31,189 bases of DNA from Thiohalocapsa sp. (GTDB lineage: Bacteria; Pseudomonadota; Gammaproteobacteria; Chromatiales; Chromatiaceae), in contig NZ_JAIFKJ010000258.1 of NCBI RefSeq assembly GCF_019695415.1, forward strand, positions 1-31,189, written 5' to 3'. Shown in pieces: positions 7,789 to 15,291 of the stretch. The position numbers were made by a program, and so were the translations under genes. Every line of letters begins with the position of its first letter. Position 1 is the stretch's first letter. The notes below the pieces were generated by a model, which saw only the letters and a program-made list of their open reading frames with translations, searched no databases and was not told the origin of the DNA.

Positions 7789-8850
7789 ATGACACGTCTG
7801 GACCGATACTTGGCCCGGGCGGTCATCCTGGGCACCGTGGCGACGCTCGCCGTGCTGTTGCCGCTGCTCGCGTTCTTTCTGCTCGCGGACGAGCTGAACG
7901 ACCTCGGCACCGAGCGTTACGGCCTGCGCGAGGCGCTCTGGTTCGTGACCCTGAGCCTGCCGCGTTACACCTATCAGGTGTTTCCCATCGCAACCCTCAT
8001 CGGCGCACTGGTAGGGCTCGGTCAGCTGGCGGCGGGCTCGGAGCTGGTTGCCATGCGCGCGGCGGGAATGTCCATCGGACGCATCGTGCTGGGCGCCATG
8101 CTGGGCGGTGCCTTGTTGGCGGCCGCCGCCTTGGTGCTGGGGGAGGTCGTTGCACCACCAGCGGAGCAGCGTGCGGTGGCGGTGCGCCAGATGGCGCAAA
8201 CCGGGGACGATCTCGCCATGACCAGCGCCGGACTCTGGGCCCGTGACGGCGAAACCTTCGTGAACATCCGCACGCTCGAGCCCGGCGCCGACCTGAAGGA
8301 CATCTACATCTATCGTGTGCAGGGCACGGAGCTCCTCTCCGCCACCCATGCCAAGAGCGCCACATACCGGGACGGGAACTGGGTGCTCAAAGACATCGAG
8401 CGCAGCCTTATTGGCCGTGACGGTGTGCGCGTCGAGCGATTGCCTGAGGCGGGCTGGTCGTCCCTGCTGCGCCCTGCATTGCTGAAAGTGATCGTCGTCG
8501 AGCCGCAGGCGTTATCGGTGGCTGGGCTCTACCGGTACATCAGGTTCATGCGCCGCAGCGGCCAGGATGCCGGCCGCTACGAGGTCGCCTTCTGGGGCAA
8601 GCTGGTACAGCCGTTGCTGATCCTGGCCATGATCTTCGTCGCTATCCCGGTGCTGCTGGGCTCGGCGCGGAGCGCGGGCACGGGCATCAAGGTCTTCGTC
8701 GGCATTGTCATCGGTATCGCCTTCTACCTGGTGAGCCGCAGCTTCGCCTTCTTGTCGCTGCTTTACGGAATGAGTCCGGCGCTCGCAGCGCTGCTGCCGC
8801 CGTTGCTCTTCGCCGGCGCCGCCCTGATGGTGCTGCGGCGGGTGGGCTGA
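7789..8850 (+). CDS. lptG: LPS export ABC transporter permease LptG
   Basis: LptG and LptF form the transmembrane dimer of LptB2FG, which extracts lipopolysaccharide from the inner membrane for transport to the outer membrane. The 353-residue protein has three N-terminal membrane helices, a periplasmic jellyroll domain at about residues 120-260, and three C-terminal helices. The segments FFLLADELNDLG, RYTYQVFPIATLIGALVGLG and SELVAMRAAGMS are typical of LptG rather than LptF. The ATG at 7789 fits the family N-terminus (TRLDRYLAR). A GGGA sits just upstream of it. The gene is divergent from pepA, where lptF-lptG is usual, but lptF is encoded about 10 kb away (18916-20016). The 214-nt pepA-lptG interval must carry the promoters; no lptF remnant is visible in it. 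Confidence 0.9.
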   Translation: MTRLDRYLARAVILGTVATLAVLLPLLAFFLLADELNDLGTERYGLREALWFVTLSLPRYTYQVFPIATLIGALVGLGQLAAGSELVAMRAAGMSIGRIVLGAMLGGALLAAAALVLGEVVAPPAEQRAVAVRQMAQTGDDLAMTSAGLWARDGETFVNIRTLEPGADLKDIYIYRVQGTELLSATHAKSATYRDGNWVLKDIERSLIGRDGVRVERLPEAGWSSLLRPALLKVIVVEPQALSVAGLYRYIRFMRRSGQDAGRYEVAFWGKLVQPLLILAMIFVAIPVLLGSARSAGTGIKVFVGIVIGIAFYLVSRSFAFLSLLYGMSPALAALLPPLLFAGAALMVLRRVG

Positions 8851-8899
8851 GCCTGGGTGATCATCGCCGTGCCGTGGGGCGTTGCTGGCGGCAACCCTG

Positions 8900-9256
8900 T
8901 CAGTCCAATGTTCGAGCATGGGCAAGCAATTGGTAGGCCGCCGCATCCACGGCGTCGAGGGCGGCGGCTGTGCCGGCGTCATCCCCCGCCCGGGCCTGCT
9001 GCTCGAAGGCTCTGAGCGCGGCGCGCAGTGCCATGACGCCGCAGTAGGCGGCAGCGCCGCTGATTTGGTGTCCGCGCTCGGCGGCAGCCGTCAGGTCGCC
9101 GGCTGTATGCAGCCTGCGCAGGTCGCTGAGCGTGTCGGGCAAGTCCGCGCAGAGTTGTGCGAGCAGTCGCCGGGCCAAGGACGGGTCGCCGACGCTGGCC
9201 ACCGCTTCGGCCTGATTCCAGATGGGTAGGTCCTGGACGTCGTCGGACTGGGGCAT
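8900..9256 (-). CDS. Standalone Hpt (histidine phosphotransfer) domain protein
   Basis: This small helical protein (118 residues from the ATG at 9256) carries the phosphotransfer motif RGHQISGAAAYCG, with the phospho-accepting histidine at about residue 63. Hpt modules relay phosphate between a hybrid sensor kinase and a response regulator. There is no kinase, receiver or output domain in the gene or next to it, so its partners are unknown. The start is uncertain: in-frame ATGs at 9310 and 9337 add a Pro-rich stretch and none has a clear ribosome binding site. The gene is convergent with lptG and divergent from cysM. Confidence 0.72.
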   Translation of the reverse strand: MPQSDDVQDLPIWNQAEAVASVGDPSLARRLLAQLCADLPDTLSDLRRLHTAGDLTAAAERGHQISGAAAYCGVMALRAALRAFEQQARAGDDAGTAAALDAVDAAAYQLLAHARTLD

Positions 9257-9350
9257 CGGTGTAGGGGCCCTGCTGGTCGGAGGTGGCGCGTGGCTTAACC
9301 TAACGGGCATAACTGGTGTTGTATACCCCTGCGGCATCCGGTTGTGGTCT

Positions 9351-9378
9351 TTGCCGGCGGCAACGGCTGCGGCACAAT
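9351..9378 (+). promoter_or_regulatory. Possible sigma-70 promoter for cysM
   Basis: TTGCCG (9351-9356) and CACAAT (9373-9378) are separated by 16 nt. They lie just upstream of the leader hairpin at 9383-9416 and 82 nt before the cysM start. The match is moderate only. Confidence 0.3.
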
Positions 9379-9382
9379 GGGT

Positions 9383-9416
9383 CTAGGGACGCGCCGATTT
9401 ATTGGCGCTTCCCTAG
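9383..9416 (+). promoter_or_regulatory. Stable hairpin in the cysM 5' leader
   Basis: CTAGGGA (9383-9389) pairs with TCCCTAG (9410-9416), and after one mismatch GCGCC (9391-9395) pairs with GGCGC (9404-9408). The loop is GATTTATT. It would sit at the very 5' end of the cysM mRNA, about 44 nt before the start codon. No T-tract follows, so a terminator role is unlikely; RNA stability or a cis-regulatory role is possible. Confidence 0.5.
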
Positions 9417-9459
9417 CGGTGGCCCTGACGATGACATTAGCGGGGGCGGTGGAGTACAG

Positions 9460-10350
9460 ATGGCGTATCCGGGCATTGAGCAATTCGTCGGCAACACGCC
9501 TTTGGTGCGCCTAAAGCGGCTCCCGGGGGTGACCAGCAATGTGATCCTCGGCAAGCTTGAGGGCAACAATCCGGCCGGTTCGGTGAAGGACCGCGCTGCG
9601 CTCAGCATGATCAGCCATGCTGAGGCACGCGGGCAGATCAGGCCCGGCGATACCCTCATCGAGGCCACCAGCGGCAATACCGGCATCGCGCTCGCCATGG
9701 CGGCGGCCATCAAGGGCTACCGGATGCTGCTGATCATGCCCGAGCATATGAGCGTGGAGCGACGCCAGGCGATGGCCGCCTATGGCGCTGAGATCCACCT
9801 GACGCCGCGAGAGGCGAGCATGGAGGGCGCCATCGACTTAGCGCGGGATCTGGAGGCTCAGGGCGTGGGCGTGCGTCTCGACCAGTTCTCCAACCCGGAT
9901 AACCCGCTGGCCCACGCCGAGACCACGGGCCCGGAGATCTGGCGCGATACGGCTGGCAAGGTGACCCATTTCGTCAGTGCCATGGGCACCACCGGCACCA
10001 TCATGGGCACCAGCCGTTATCTGAAGGCGCAGAGCCCGAAGATTCAGATCATTGGCGTGCAGCCGGAGGAGGGTGCCAGTATCCCGGGTATTCGCCGCTG
10101 GCCAGAGGCCTATCTGCCGAAGATCTACGATGCCTCCCGGGTCGACCGCATCATCGACGTCTCCCAGCAGGAGGCCGAGGAGACCATGCGTGCCATGGCC
10201 GCGCAGGAGGGCATCTTCGCCGGCGTTTCCTCGGGCGGTGCCATGGCCGCGGCGCTCAGGCTCTCCAAGGAGGTGGAGGATGCGGTCATCGTCAGCATCG
10301 TCTGCGATCGTGGCGACCGTTACCTCTCCACCGGCGTCTATCCCGCCTGA
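9460..10350 (+). CDS. cysM: Cysteine synthase B (O-acetylserine sulfhydrylase, CysM type)
   Basis: CysM is a PLP enzyme that makes cysteine from O-acetylserine with sulfide, and in the CysM class also with thiosulfate. The 296-residue product has the PLP lysine in NPAGSVKDR (K43), the substrate loop EATSGNTG (69-75) and the phosphate-binding GTTGT loop (176-180). The length and the C-terminal CDRGDRYLSTGVY segment are typical of CysM rather than CysK. The ATG at 9460 has GGAG 5 nt upstream; the in-frame extension back to 9316 would cover the leader hairpin and is rejected. Thiosulfate-using cysteine synthesis would suit a sulfur-metabolising organism, but that is inference. Confidence 0.93.
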   Translation: MAYPGIEQFVGNTPLVRLKRLPGVTSNVILGKLEGNNPAGSVKDRAALSMISHAEARGQIRPGDTLIEATSGNTGIALAMAAAIKGYRMLLIMPEHMSVERRQAMAAYGAEIHLTPREASMEGAIDLARDLEAQGVGVRLDQFSNPDNPLAHAETTGPEIWRDTAGKVTHFVSAMGTTGTIMGTSRYLKAQSPKIQIIGVQPEEGASIPGIRRWPEAYLPKIYDASRVDRIIDVSQQEAEETMRAMAAQEGIFAGVSSGGAMAAALRLSKEVEDAVIVSIVCDRGDRYLSTGVYPA

Positions 10351-10397
10351 TCAGGGCGGTCGCAGCGCAGTCGCCGAGCATCTCGTCGCGCTCCACT

Positions 10398-11732
10398 TTG
10401 GGCAAGAAGCGCAAGCCCCTACCGACGGAGCCCGTCCTTGGCGATATCGAGTCGCTGAGCCATGACGGTCGCGGCGTCGCGCACGTGGATGGCAAGGCCG
10501 TCTTCGTGCACGGTGCCCTGCCGGGGGAGCGCGTGCGCTTCCGCTACACCCGGCGGGCCAGGCGCCACGACGAGGGCGTGGTCGCCGAGGTCTTGACCCC
10601 ATCAGCGGAGCGTGTCGATCCCCGCTGTGCCCACTTCGGGGTCTGCGGCGGCTGTGCCTTGCAGCATATGGCTCCAGCAGCACAGGTGCACATGAAGGCG
10701 CGCGTTCTGGAAGAGACGCTCGCACGCATCGGCAAGGTCAAGCCGGGGCGCTGGCTGCCGCCCTTGACCGACGCACCGTGGGGCTATCGGCGCAAGGCCC
10801 GCCTCGGAGTGCGCTGGGTGGCGAAGAAGGGGCGGGTTCTGGTGGGCTTCCGCGAGCGGGGCTCGTCCTTCGTTGCGGACCTTGTGCATTGTGATGTGCT
10901 GCGCCCGGAGGTGGGCGAGCGCCTGCCCGCGCTGGCGGCGCTCGTGGAGAGCCTCTCCATCCGCGAGCGCGTCCCGCAGATCGAAGTGGCGCAGGGCGAC
11001 GGGCCCACGGTGCTCGTGTTTCGGGTACTGGATCCGCCGTCGCCTGCGGATGTGGAGAAGCTGCTGGCCTTTGCCGCCGACACCGGTCTGCACGTTTATC
11101 TGCAGACCGGTGGCATCGAGACCATCGCGCCGCTCCCTGGCCAAGCGGTGCAGCTCAGTTACCGACTGCCGGCGTACGCCGTGGAGCTGCTGTTCGAGCC
11201 CGCTGACTTTACCCAGGTGAACCTGGCCCTGAACCGGCGCATGGTGGATCAGGCCGTGACCTTGCTGGACCCGCAACCGGATGACCGGGTGCTGGACCTC
11301 TTCTGCGGGCTCGGAAATTTCACCCTGCCCTTGGCCCGCCGCGCGGGCCGCGTGCTCGGCGTGGAGGGTACGGCCGAGCTGGTGTCACGGGCACGCCGCA
11401 ACGCCGAGCACAACGGCATCGACAACGCTGATTTCCAGTGCGCGGACCTTTACGCCGAGCCCGCCGCCGCCACCGCACCCTGGCAAAGCGGGCGCTTCGA
11501 CCTCGCCCTGCTGGATCCGCCTCGCAGCGGTGCCTGGGAGGTGCTGGACGCCCTTGCCGCCACCGGCGTGCACCGGCTGTTGTATGTCTCCTGCTACCCG
11601 GGCACCCTGGCGCGGGACGCCGCGCACCTGGTGCATGGGCTCGGGTTCAGTCTCACCGCCGCCGGGGCCATGGATATGTTCCCGCAGACGGCGCACTTGG
11701 AGGCGATGGCGCTGTTCGAGAGGAGTGCGTAG
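10398..11732 (+). CDS. rlmD: 23S rRNA (uracil(1939)-C(5))-methyltransferase
   Basis: RlmD (RumA) methylates U1939 of 23S rRNA with S-adenosylmethionine. The 444-residue product has an N-terminal TRAM domain (about 1-65). Four cysteines for a 4Fe-4S cluster are C77, C83, C86 and C165. The SAM-binding motif LDLFCGLGNF is at 299-308, DPPRSG at 373-378, and the catalytic cysteine in YVSCYPG is C399. All key residues are present. The only available start in this frame is TTG at 10398, just before the expected basic KKRK N-terminus; no clear ribosome binding site is seen. The gene follows cysM by 47 nt. Its last two sense codons and stop lie inside the heptad repeat patch. Confidence 0.93.
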   Translation: MGKKRKPLPTEPVLGDIESLSHDGRGVAHVDGKAVFVHGALPGERVRFRYTRRARRHDEGVVAEVLTPSAERVDPRCAHFGVCGGCALQHMAPAAQVHMKARVLEETLARIGKVKPGRWLPPLTDAPWGYRRKARLGVRWVAKKGRVLVGFRERGSSFVADLVHCDVLRPEVGERLPALAALVESLSIRERVPQIEVAQGDGPTVLVFRVLDPPSPADVEKLLAFAADTGLHVYLQTGGIETIAPLPGQAVQLSYRLPAYAVELLFEPADFTQVNLALNRRMVDQAVTLLDPQPDDRVLDLFCGLGNFTLPLARRAGRVLGVEGTAELVSRARRNAEHNGIDNADFQCADLYAEPAAATAPWQSGRFDLALLDPPRSGAWEVLDALAATGVHRLLYVSCYPGTLARDAAHLVHGLGFSLTAAGAMDMFPQTAHLEAMALFERSA

Positions 11733-11843
11733 TGCGTGGTGCGCAGTGCGGAACAGGTGCCGCATGCAGAGCTGCTAGGGAAATTTGCGCACTGCAAACT
11801 GCGACGTAAGGTGGTAACGACCGCACTCCGAGCTGCGCACTAC
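11724..11843. repeat. Heptameric tandem repeats in an inverted arrangement
   Basis: Four head-to-tail 7-bp units of the form (A/G)GTGCGN occupy 11724-11751. In the other orientation, units GCGCACT, GCAAACT and GCGACGT lie at 11787-11807, and CCGCACT, CCGAGCT and GCGCACT at 11821-11841. The outer ends, 11729-11751 and 11821-11843, form an imperfect inverted repeat whose ends match exactly (GTAGTGCG and AGTGCGG). The patch fills most of the gap between rlmD and the CYTH gene and supplies the rlmD stop codon. It resembles short tandemly repeated heptanucleotide elements known from other bacteria. No second copy was seen in the window. Confidence 0.6.
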
Positions 11844-11917
11844 ACACATCAAGTCCCTCTCTCGGCTCCCAGTGCGGCCATCGCCGGCATCAAGCAACGC
11901 TGACTTAGAAGACTTCC

Positions 11918-12385
11918 ATGCCCACCGAAATCGAGCGCAAATTCCTGGTGCAAGGTGACAGCTGGCGCAGTGCCGTGGAGTCCGAGTCCCGCATGTTGCA
12001 GGGTTATATTGCCACCAACCAGACCGCCACGGTGCGGGTGCGGTTGGCCGGTGATCGCGCCTGGCTCACCATCAAGGGCATGATGCAGGGCCCCAGTCGC
12101 AGCGAGTACGAGTATCCCATCCCACCCGAGGATGCTGTCGCCATGCTGGACGAGCTGGCTGTGTCTTCGCCGATCGACAAGGTGCGCTATCGGGTGCGCC
12201 ATGGGGCGCATGTCTGGGATCTGGACGTCTTCGCAGGCGAGAACGCGGGGCTGGTGATGGCCGAAGTGGAGCTCGGCAGTGAGGACGAGGCCTTCGAGAT
12301 GCCGGACTGGGCCGGTGCCGAGGTTACCGGGGATGGGCGCTACTACAACGTCAATCTGGCCCGGCATCCTTACCGGCATTGGTGA
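11918..12385 (+). CDS. CYTH-domain triphosphate tunnel metalloenzyme
   Basis: The 155-residue protein begins with the diagnostic EIERKFL motif (residues 4-10). It continues with alternating charged strands of the CYTH fold: TVRVRLAG, AWLTIKG, YEYPIP, KVRYRV, WDLDVF and AEVEL. Single-domain bacterial members mostly hydrolyse inorganic triphosphate with divalent metal ions; adenylate cyclase or thiamine triphosphatase activity occurs in relatives. The length is normal for the small CYTH class (such as NeuTTM). There is no CHAD domain. The gene is flanked by the heptad repeat upstream and an orphan binding protein downstream. The 12386-12537 gap holds nothing I can recognise. Confidence 0.88.
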   Translation: MPTEIERKFLVQGDSWRSAVESESRMLQGYIATNQTATVRVRLAGDRAWLTIKGMMQGPSRSEYEYPIPPEDAVAMLDELAVSSPIDKVRYRVRHGAHVWDLDVFAGENAGLVMAEVELGSEDEAFEMPDWAGAEVTGDGRYYNVNLARHPYRHW

Positions 12386-12537
12386 AGGGCGGGCCGACAG
12401 CAGCAGCGTCAATCTGCGCGTAAGGCGGCGTCGGCTGTCAGGTGCAGATACGGCCAATGTGCGCTTGAGGCGCCTTTCGCCGCGTCCCAGAAGCGCGCGC
12501 CGCTGCAACTTTCGCACTCAGCCAACCGCGTTATTGC

Positions 12538-14043
12538 ATGGACCGTCGTGACCTGATCCGCGCCTTGATCAGCGCGCCGCCCGTCGCCCTCGCCGCTGGC
12601 TGCACCAGGCGAGCGCCCGCGGAGGATGCGCTGCGCTTTGCGCTGGCCAACGCGCCGCGGAACCTGGACCCGCGGCTCGCGACGGATGCGGTGTCGGAGC
12701 GGGTGAACCGGCTCCTGTATGCGCGGTTGGTGGTCTTCGATGCGTCGAGCCGCCCCGTGGCCGGCATCGCGCATTTCGAACAGTTGGGGCCGACACGTTG
12801 GCGGTTCCGGCTCCGCGAGGGCATTGCACCCTTCAGCGATGGCACGCCGCTTCAGGCTGCGGATGTGGCCGCCACCTACGCATCGGTGCTGGATCCCGCG
12901 ACGGCCTCACATCATCGCGCCGTGCTGGCGGTGATCGAGCGCATGGTGGTGCGTGATGCCCAGACGCTCGATTTCCATCTGCGGGAGCCGGAGCCGCTGT
13001 TCACCTACCATCTCGGCATCGGTATCCAGCCCGCGCGGTTGATCGAGGCGGGACATGGCTTTCAGCGCTCACCCGTCGGCAGCGGCCCCCTGGTGCTCTC
13101 GGGCTGGCCGGAGCCTGGCCGGTTGCAGCTGAGGCGGCGACGCGACGGGCTCGCTATCGAGCTGGTCACCGTCAAGGATCCGAACGTGCGCGTCATGAAG
13201 CTCCTGCGTGGCGAGGTGCAGATGCTGCAAAACGATCTGCCGCCGGAGCTGGTGGGCTATCTGCGCCGGCAGCCGGAGATCCGAGTGACGCGCACGGCAG
13301 GCGTCAACTTCTCCTACCTCGGCTTCAACCTTGCTGATTCGGCGACAGGGCTTCCCGAGGTGCGTCGGGCCGTCGCTCATGCGATCGACCGGGCAGCAAT
13401 CCTGCGTTGGCTGTTTCAAGGTAACGGCCGGCCGGCGGAGGCCCTGTTTCCCCCAGAGCACTGGGCTGGCGCCGACGACATCGCGCCCTACGGGTTCGAC
13501 CCTGAGCGGGCGCGTCGTCTGCTGGCGCGAGCGGGCTATGGACCTGACCGGCCGCTGAGGTTGAGCTATAAGACCTCGAGCGACCCGTTTCGCGTTCGGC
13601 TCGCGACGGTCATTCAGGCCCAGCTCGCCGCGGTGGGCATTGAGGTGCGGGTGCAGAGCTACGACTGGGGAACCTTCTTCGGTGACGTTAAGGCGGGCCG
13701 CTTTCAGCTCTACAGCCTCACCTGGGTGGGTATCCGTAGCCCCGACATCTTCCGCTACGCTTTCCACAGCGGCGCGATGCCGCCGGACGGTGCCAATCGC
13801 GGGCGTTACGTCAGTGCGGCGGCGGATCGGATCATCGACGCGGCAGCCGCCACGGCGGATCCGCTGCGCCAAGCGGTGCTCTATCGGTCACTGCAGCACC
13901 TACTGCACCGGGACCTGCCCTACCTGCCCCTGTGGTTCGAGGATCAGGTGTTGGCCACCCGGCGGGGTGTCAGTGGTTATCGGCTGGCGGCGGACGGGGA
14001 TTACGACGGGCTGACCCATGTGACCGGCCCGCCACCGGCCTGA
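12538..14043 (+). CDS. Orphan oligopeptide-type (family 5) ABC solute-binding lipoprotein
   Basis: The 501-residue product matches the SBP_bac_5 family (DppA/OppA/SgrR-like). Residues 1-22 form a lipoprotein signal ending in LAAGC (C22), after a charged MDRRDLIR start. The mature part has the family patterns NLDP near the N-terminus, FRLREGIAPFSDGTPL, and a C-terminal section with FRVRLATVIQAQLAAVGIEV and YDWGTFFGDVKAGRF. These proteins capture peptides or related solutes for an ABC importer. No permease or ATPase gene is adjacent, so the partner must be encoded elsewhere or the protein acts alone. It is convergent with the PLA2-like gene, 16 nt away. Confidence 0.85.
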   Translation: MDRRDLIRALISAPPVALAAGCTRRAPAEDALRFALANAPRNLDPRLATDAVSERVNRLLYARLVVFDASSRPVAGIAHFEQLGPTRWRFRLREGIAPFSDGTPLQAADVAATYASVLDPATASHHRAVLAVIERMVVRDAQTLDFHLREPEPLFTYHLGIGIQPARLIEAGHGFQRSPVGSGPLVLSGWPEPGRLQLRRRRDGLAIELVTVKDPNVRVMKLLRGEVQMLQNDLPPELVGYLRRQPEIRVTRTAGVNFSYLGFNLADSATGLPEVRRAVAHAIDRAAILRWLFQGNGRPAEALFPPEHWAGADDIAPYGFDPERARRLLARAGYGPDRPLRLSYKTSSDPFRVRLATVIQAQLAAVGIEVRVQSYDWGTFFGDVKAGRFQLYSLTWVGIRSPDIFRYAFHSGAMPPDGANRGRYVSAAADRIIDAAAATADPLRQAVLYRSLQHLLHRDLPYLPLWFEDQVLATRRGVSGYRLAADGDYDGLTHVTGPPPA

Positions 14044-14059
14044 GCCCTGGCGTGGGTGG

Positions 14060-14446
14060 TCACCAGCAAGGTGATGTCAAGCTGGAGAAAGCGCCCACGG
14101 CGTCCCAGGGCGTCGGCATCGGCATACCGCCCCATGGGCCGCCGGCCTTGAGTCGGATCACGTACTCCGCCCATTGCAGCGGGCGCGGCATGCCTCCGAC
14201 TTGTGCGGCGATGTTGCGCAGCTCCGTGACGAAGGCGATGTCGCAGGGCCGATCGGACGGCGAGCCTGCGATGCAAAGGTCGTGGCGCATGCATGCGGCA
14301 TCGAAAGCGTCCACCGGCGGCGGCGCACCGCGACGCGGATGATCGATGCCGCACCAATTGCCGTAGATGGGCACACACTTGAAGGCGGCGGCGTCCCCGG
14401 CGCTGAACAGCGCCAATATCACGAGAGGGATGGCGAAGCGGGTCAT
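14060..14446 (-). CDS. Secreted phospholipase A2-like protein
   Basis: The 128-residue protein has a Sec signal peptide (about residues 1-20, ending GDAAA). It then shows a pattern like the phospholipase A2 fold: YGNWCG (28-33) for the calcium-loop region, then PVDAFDAACMRHDLC, with H55-D56 as the expected catalytic His-Asp and paired cysteines C52 and C58. Further cysteines at 24, 32 and 68 suggest disulfides. Family members hydrolyse the sn-2 ester of phospholipids with calcium. Activity here is inference: the calcium loop is shorter and less glycine-rich than in classical enzymes. GGAG lies 7 nt before the ATG. It stands alone between two unrelated genes. Confidence 0.6.
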   Translation of the reverse strand: MTRFAIPLVILALFSAGDAAAFKCVPIYGNWCGIDHPRRGAPPPVDAFDAACMRHDLCIAGSPSDRPCDIAFVTELRNIAAQVGGMPRPLQWAEYVIRLKAGGPWGGMPMPTPWDAVGAFSSLTSPCW

Positions 14447-14508
14447 GCGGCGGCTCCGTCTTGGTTTCTAGAGGGCGATATCTTAGTCGAGCGATGGCGC
14501 TCGAGCGC

Positions 14509-14997
14509 TCAGCGCACCAAGTCGACGATGCGCCAGTCCGCGCCGTCGAGGCCGAGCACGACGTGGGTCTCACTGCCGAGCGGACCCACCCGAATCATGA
14601 AGCGATTCCAGGATTCGAAGAAGGCGTAGTCAATGGCATCGATGAATAACGCCGGGCGGCTTTCGGTGGTGCGCTGCGCGGCCTCGCGCAGGCTGTTCTG
14701 CACCCACTCGAGGGTGATGGCCTGATCCAGTGCGGCCTCGCCAAGGCGCGGCAGATTAGTGCGCAGCCAGACCACCACCTGGTCCGCGCCAGGGCCTGTG
14801 CGGGGCTCGAACTCGGGCACGGGCATGCGGATGCGCGCGGCATAATTGGCCTTGATGGCGTCGAGATCCACGAAGGGGGCGAGGGCCCCGGGCTCCGCCT
14901 CCCGCACGGCGTCATCGAGTTGGAATACGGTGTAGTAGGGCCAAAGACCGTAGCCCAGCACTGCCAACAACAGCAGATAGCCCAGAACGCGAGCCAT
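14509..14997 (-). CDS. DUF2939 family protein, single N-terminal membrane anchor
   Basis: The 162-residue product starts with one hydrophobic helix (about residues 4-22, LGYLLLLAVLGYGLWPYY), which could be a signal anchor. A DUF2939-type domain follows: an acidic helix DAVREAEPGALAPFVDLDAIKANY, then a C-terminal beta-rich part with RFMIRVG and WRIVDLV. The family has no assigned biochemical function and is expected in the periplasm. GGTGAG, part of a perfect palindrome at 15003-15014, sits 5 nt before the ATG. A TACAAT box lies further upstream. Confidence 0.75.
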   Translation of the reverse strand: MARVLGYLLLLAVLGYGLWPYYTVFQLDDAVREAEPGALAPFVDLDAIKANYAARIRMPVPEFEPRTGPGADQVVVWLRTNLPRLGEAALDQAITLEWVQNSLREAAQRTTESRPALFIDAIDYAFFESWNRFMIRVGPLGSETHVVLGLDGADWRIVDLVR

Positions 14998-15002
14998 GGC
15001 AT

Positions 15003-15038
15003 CTCACCGGTGAGCGGGAAGGAAAATCCAACATTGTA
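15003..15038 (-). promoter_or_regulatory. -10 box and palindrome ahead of the DUF2939 gene
   Basis: On the minus strand TACAAT (15033-15038) is a good -10 match. Downstream, CTCACCGGTGAG (15003-15014) is a perfect 12-bp palindrome whose right half GGTGAG serves as the probable Shine-Dalgarno sequence. Folding of the palindrome would hide the ribosome binding site. No clear -35 hexamer was found. Confidence 0.4.
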
Positions 15039-15118
15039 CCGTGTCCGGGCCGCCCCAGAGCGCTGTCGAAGCATGGGCGCCGGTGTCACGCCCTGTCGGA
15101 GCGCCCAGGGAGGGCGGT

Positions 15119-15124
15119 TATAAT
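15119..15124 (+). promoter_or_regulatory. Consensus -10 box TATAAT upstream of cca
   Basis: TATAAT in the context GGTTATAATCG is the best -10 match in the window. It lies about 157 nt before the cca start, giving a leader of roughly 150 nt that contains short ORFs. The -35 is weak (CTGTCG at 15093-15098 with a long spacer). Confidence 0.5.
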
Positions 15125-15291
15125 CGAGCGCCATCCCACCCGCGGAGCGCCCATGGCAGCCGCACCCACAGCGAGATCCGCCAGCAGGCGTGCAGCGACT
15201 GCGGCGGCGTGCCCAGCTGGAGCTGGTGCCGCTGTCCCGGTACATGCTCCTGACGCGCGCCGCTCTCGGGAGGCTTGACCTTGAGCAGTGA
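15124..15291 (+). other. Long cca leader with overlapping short ORFs
   Basis: Two short frames compete here. An ATG at 15153 with GGAG 5 nt upstream opens a 41-codon ORF that stops at 15278, just before the cca TTG, but its third positions are only about half G/C. Another frame, open from 15124 and startable at GTG 15190, ends at 15291 inside cca. It has genome-like third positions (about 85 percent G/C over 33 codons) with a product like QLELVPLSRYMLLTRAALG. Either may be a leader peptide coupled to cca, or the second may be a gene remnant. Neither is recognised. Confidence 0.25.
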
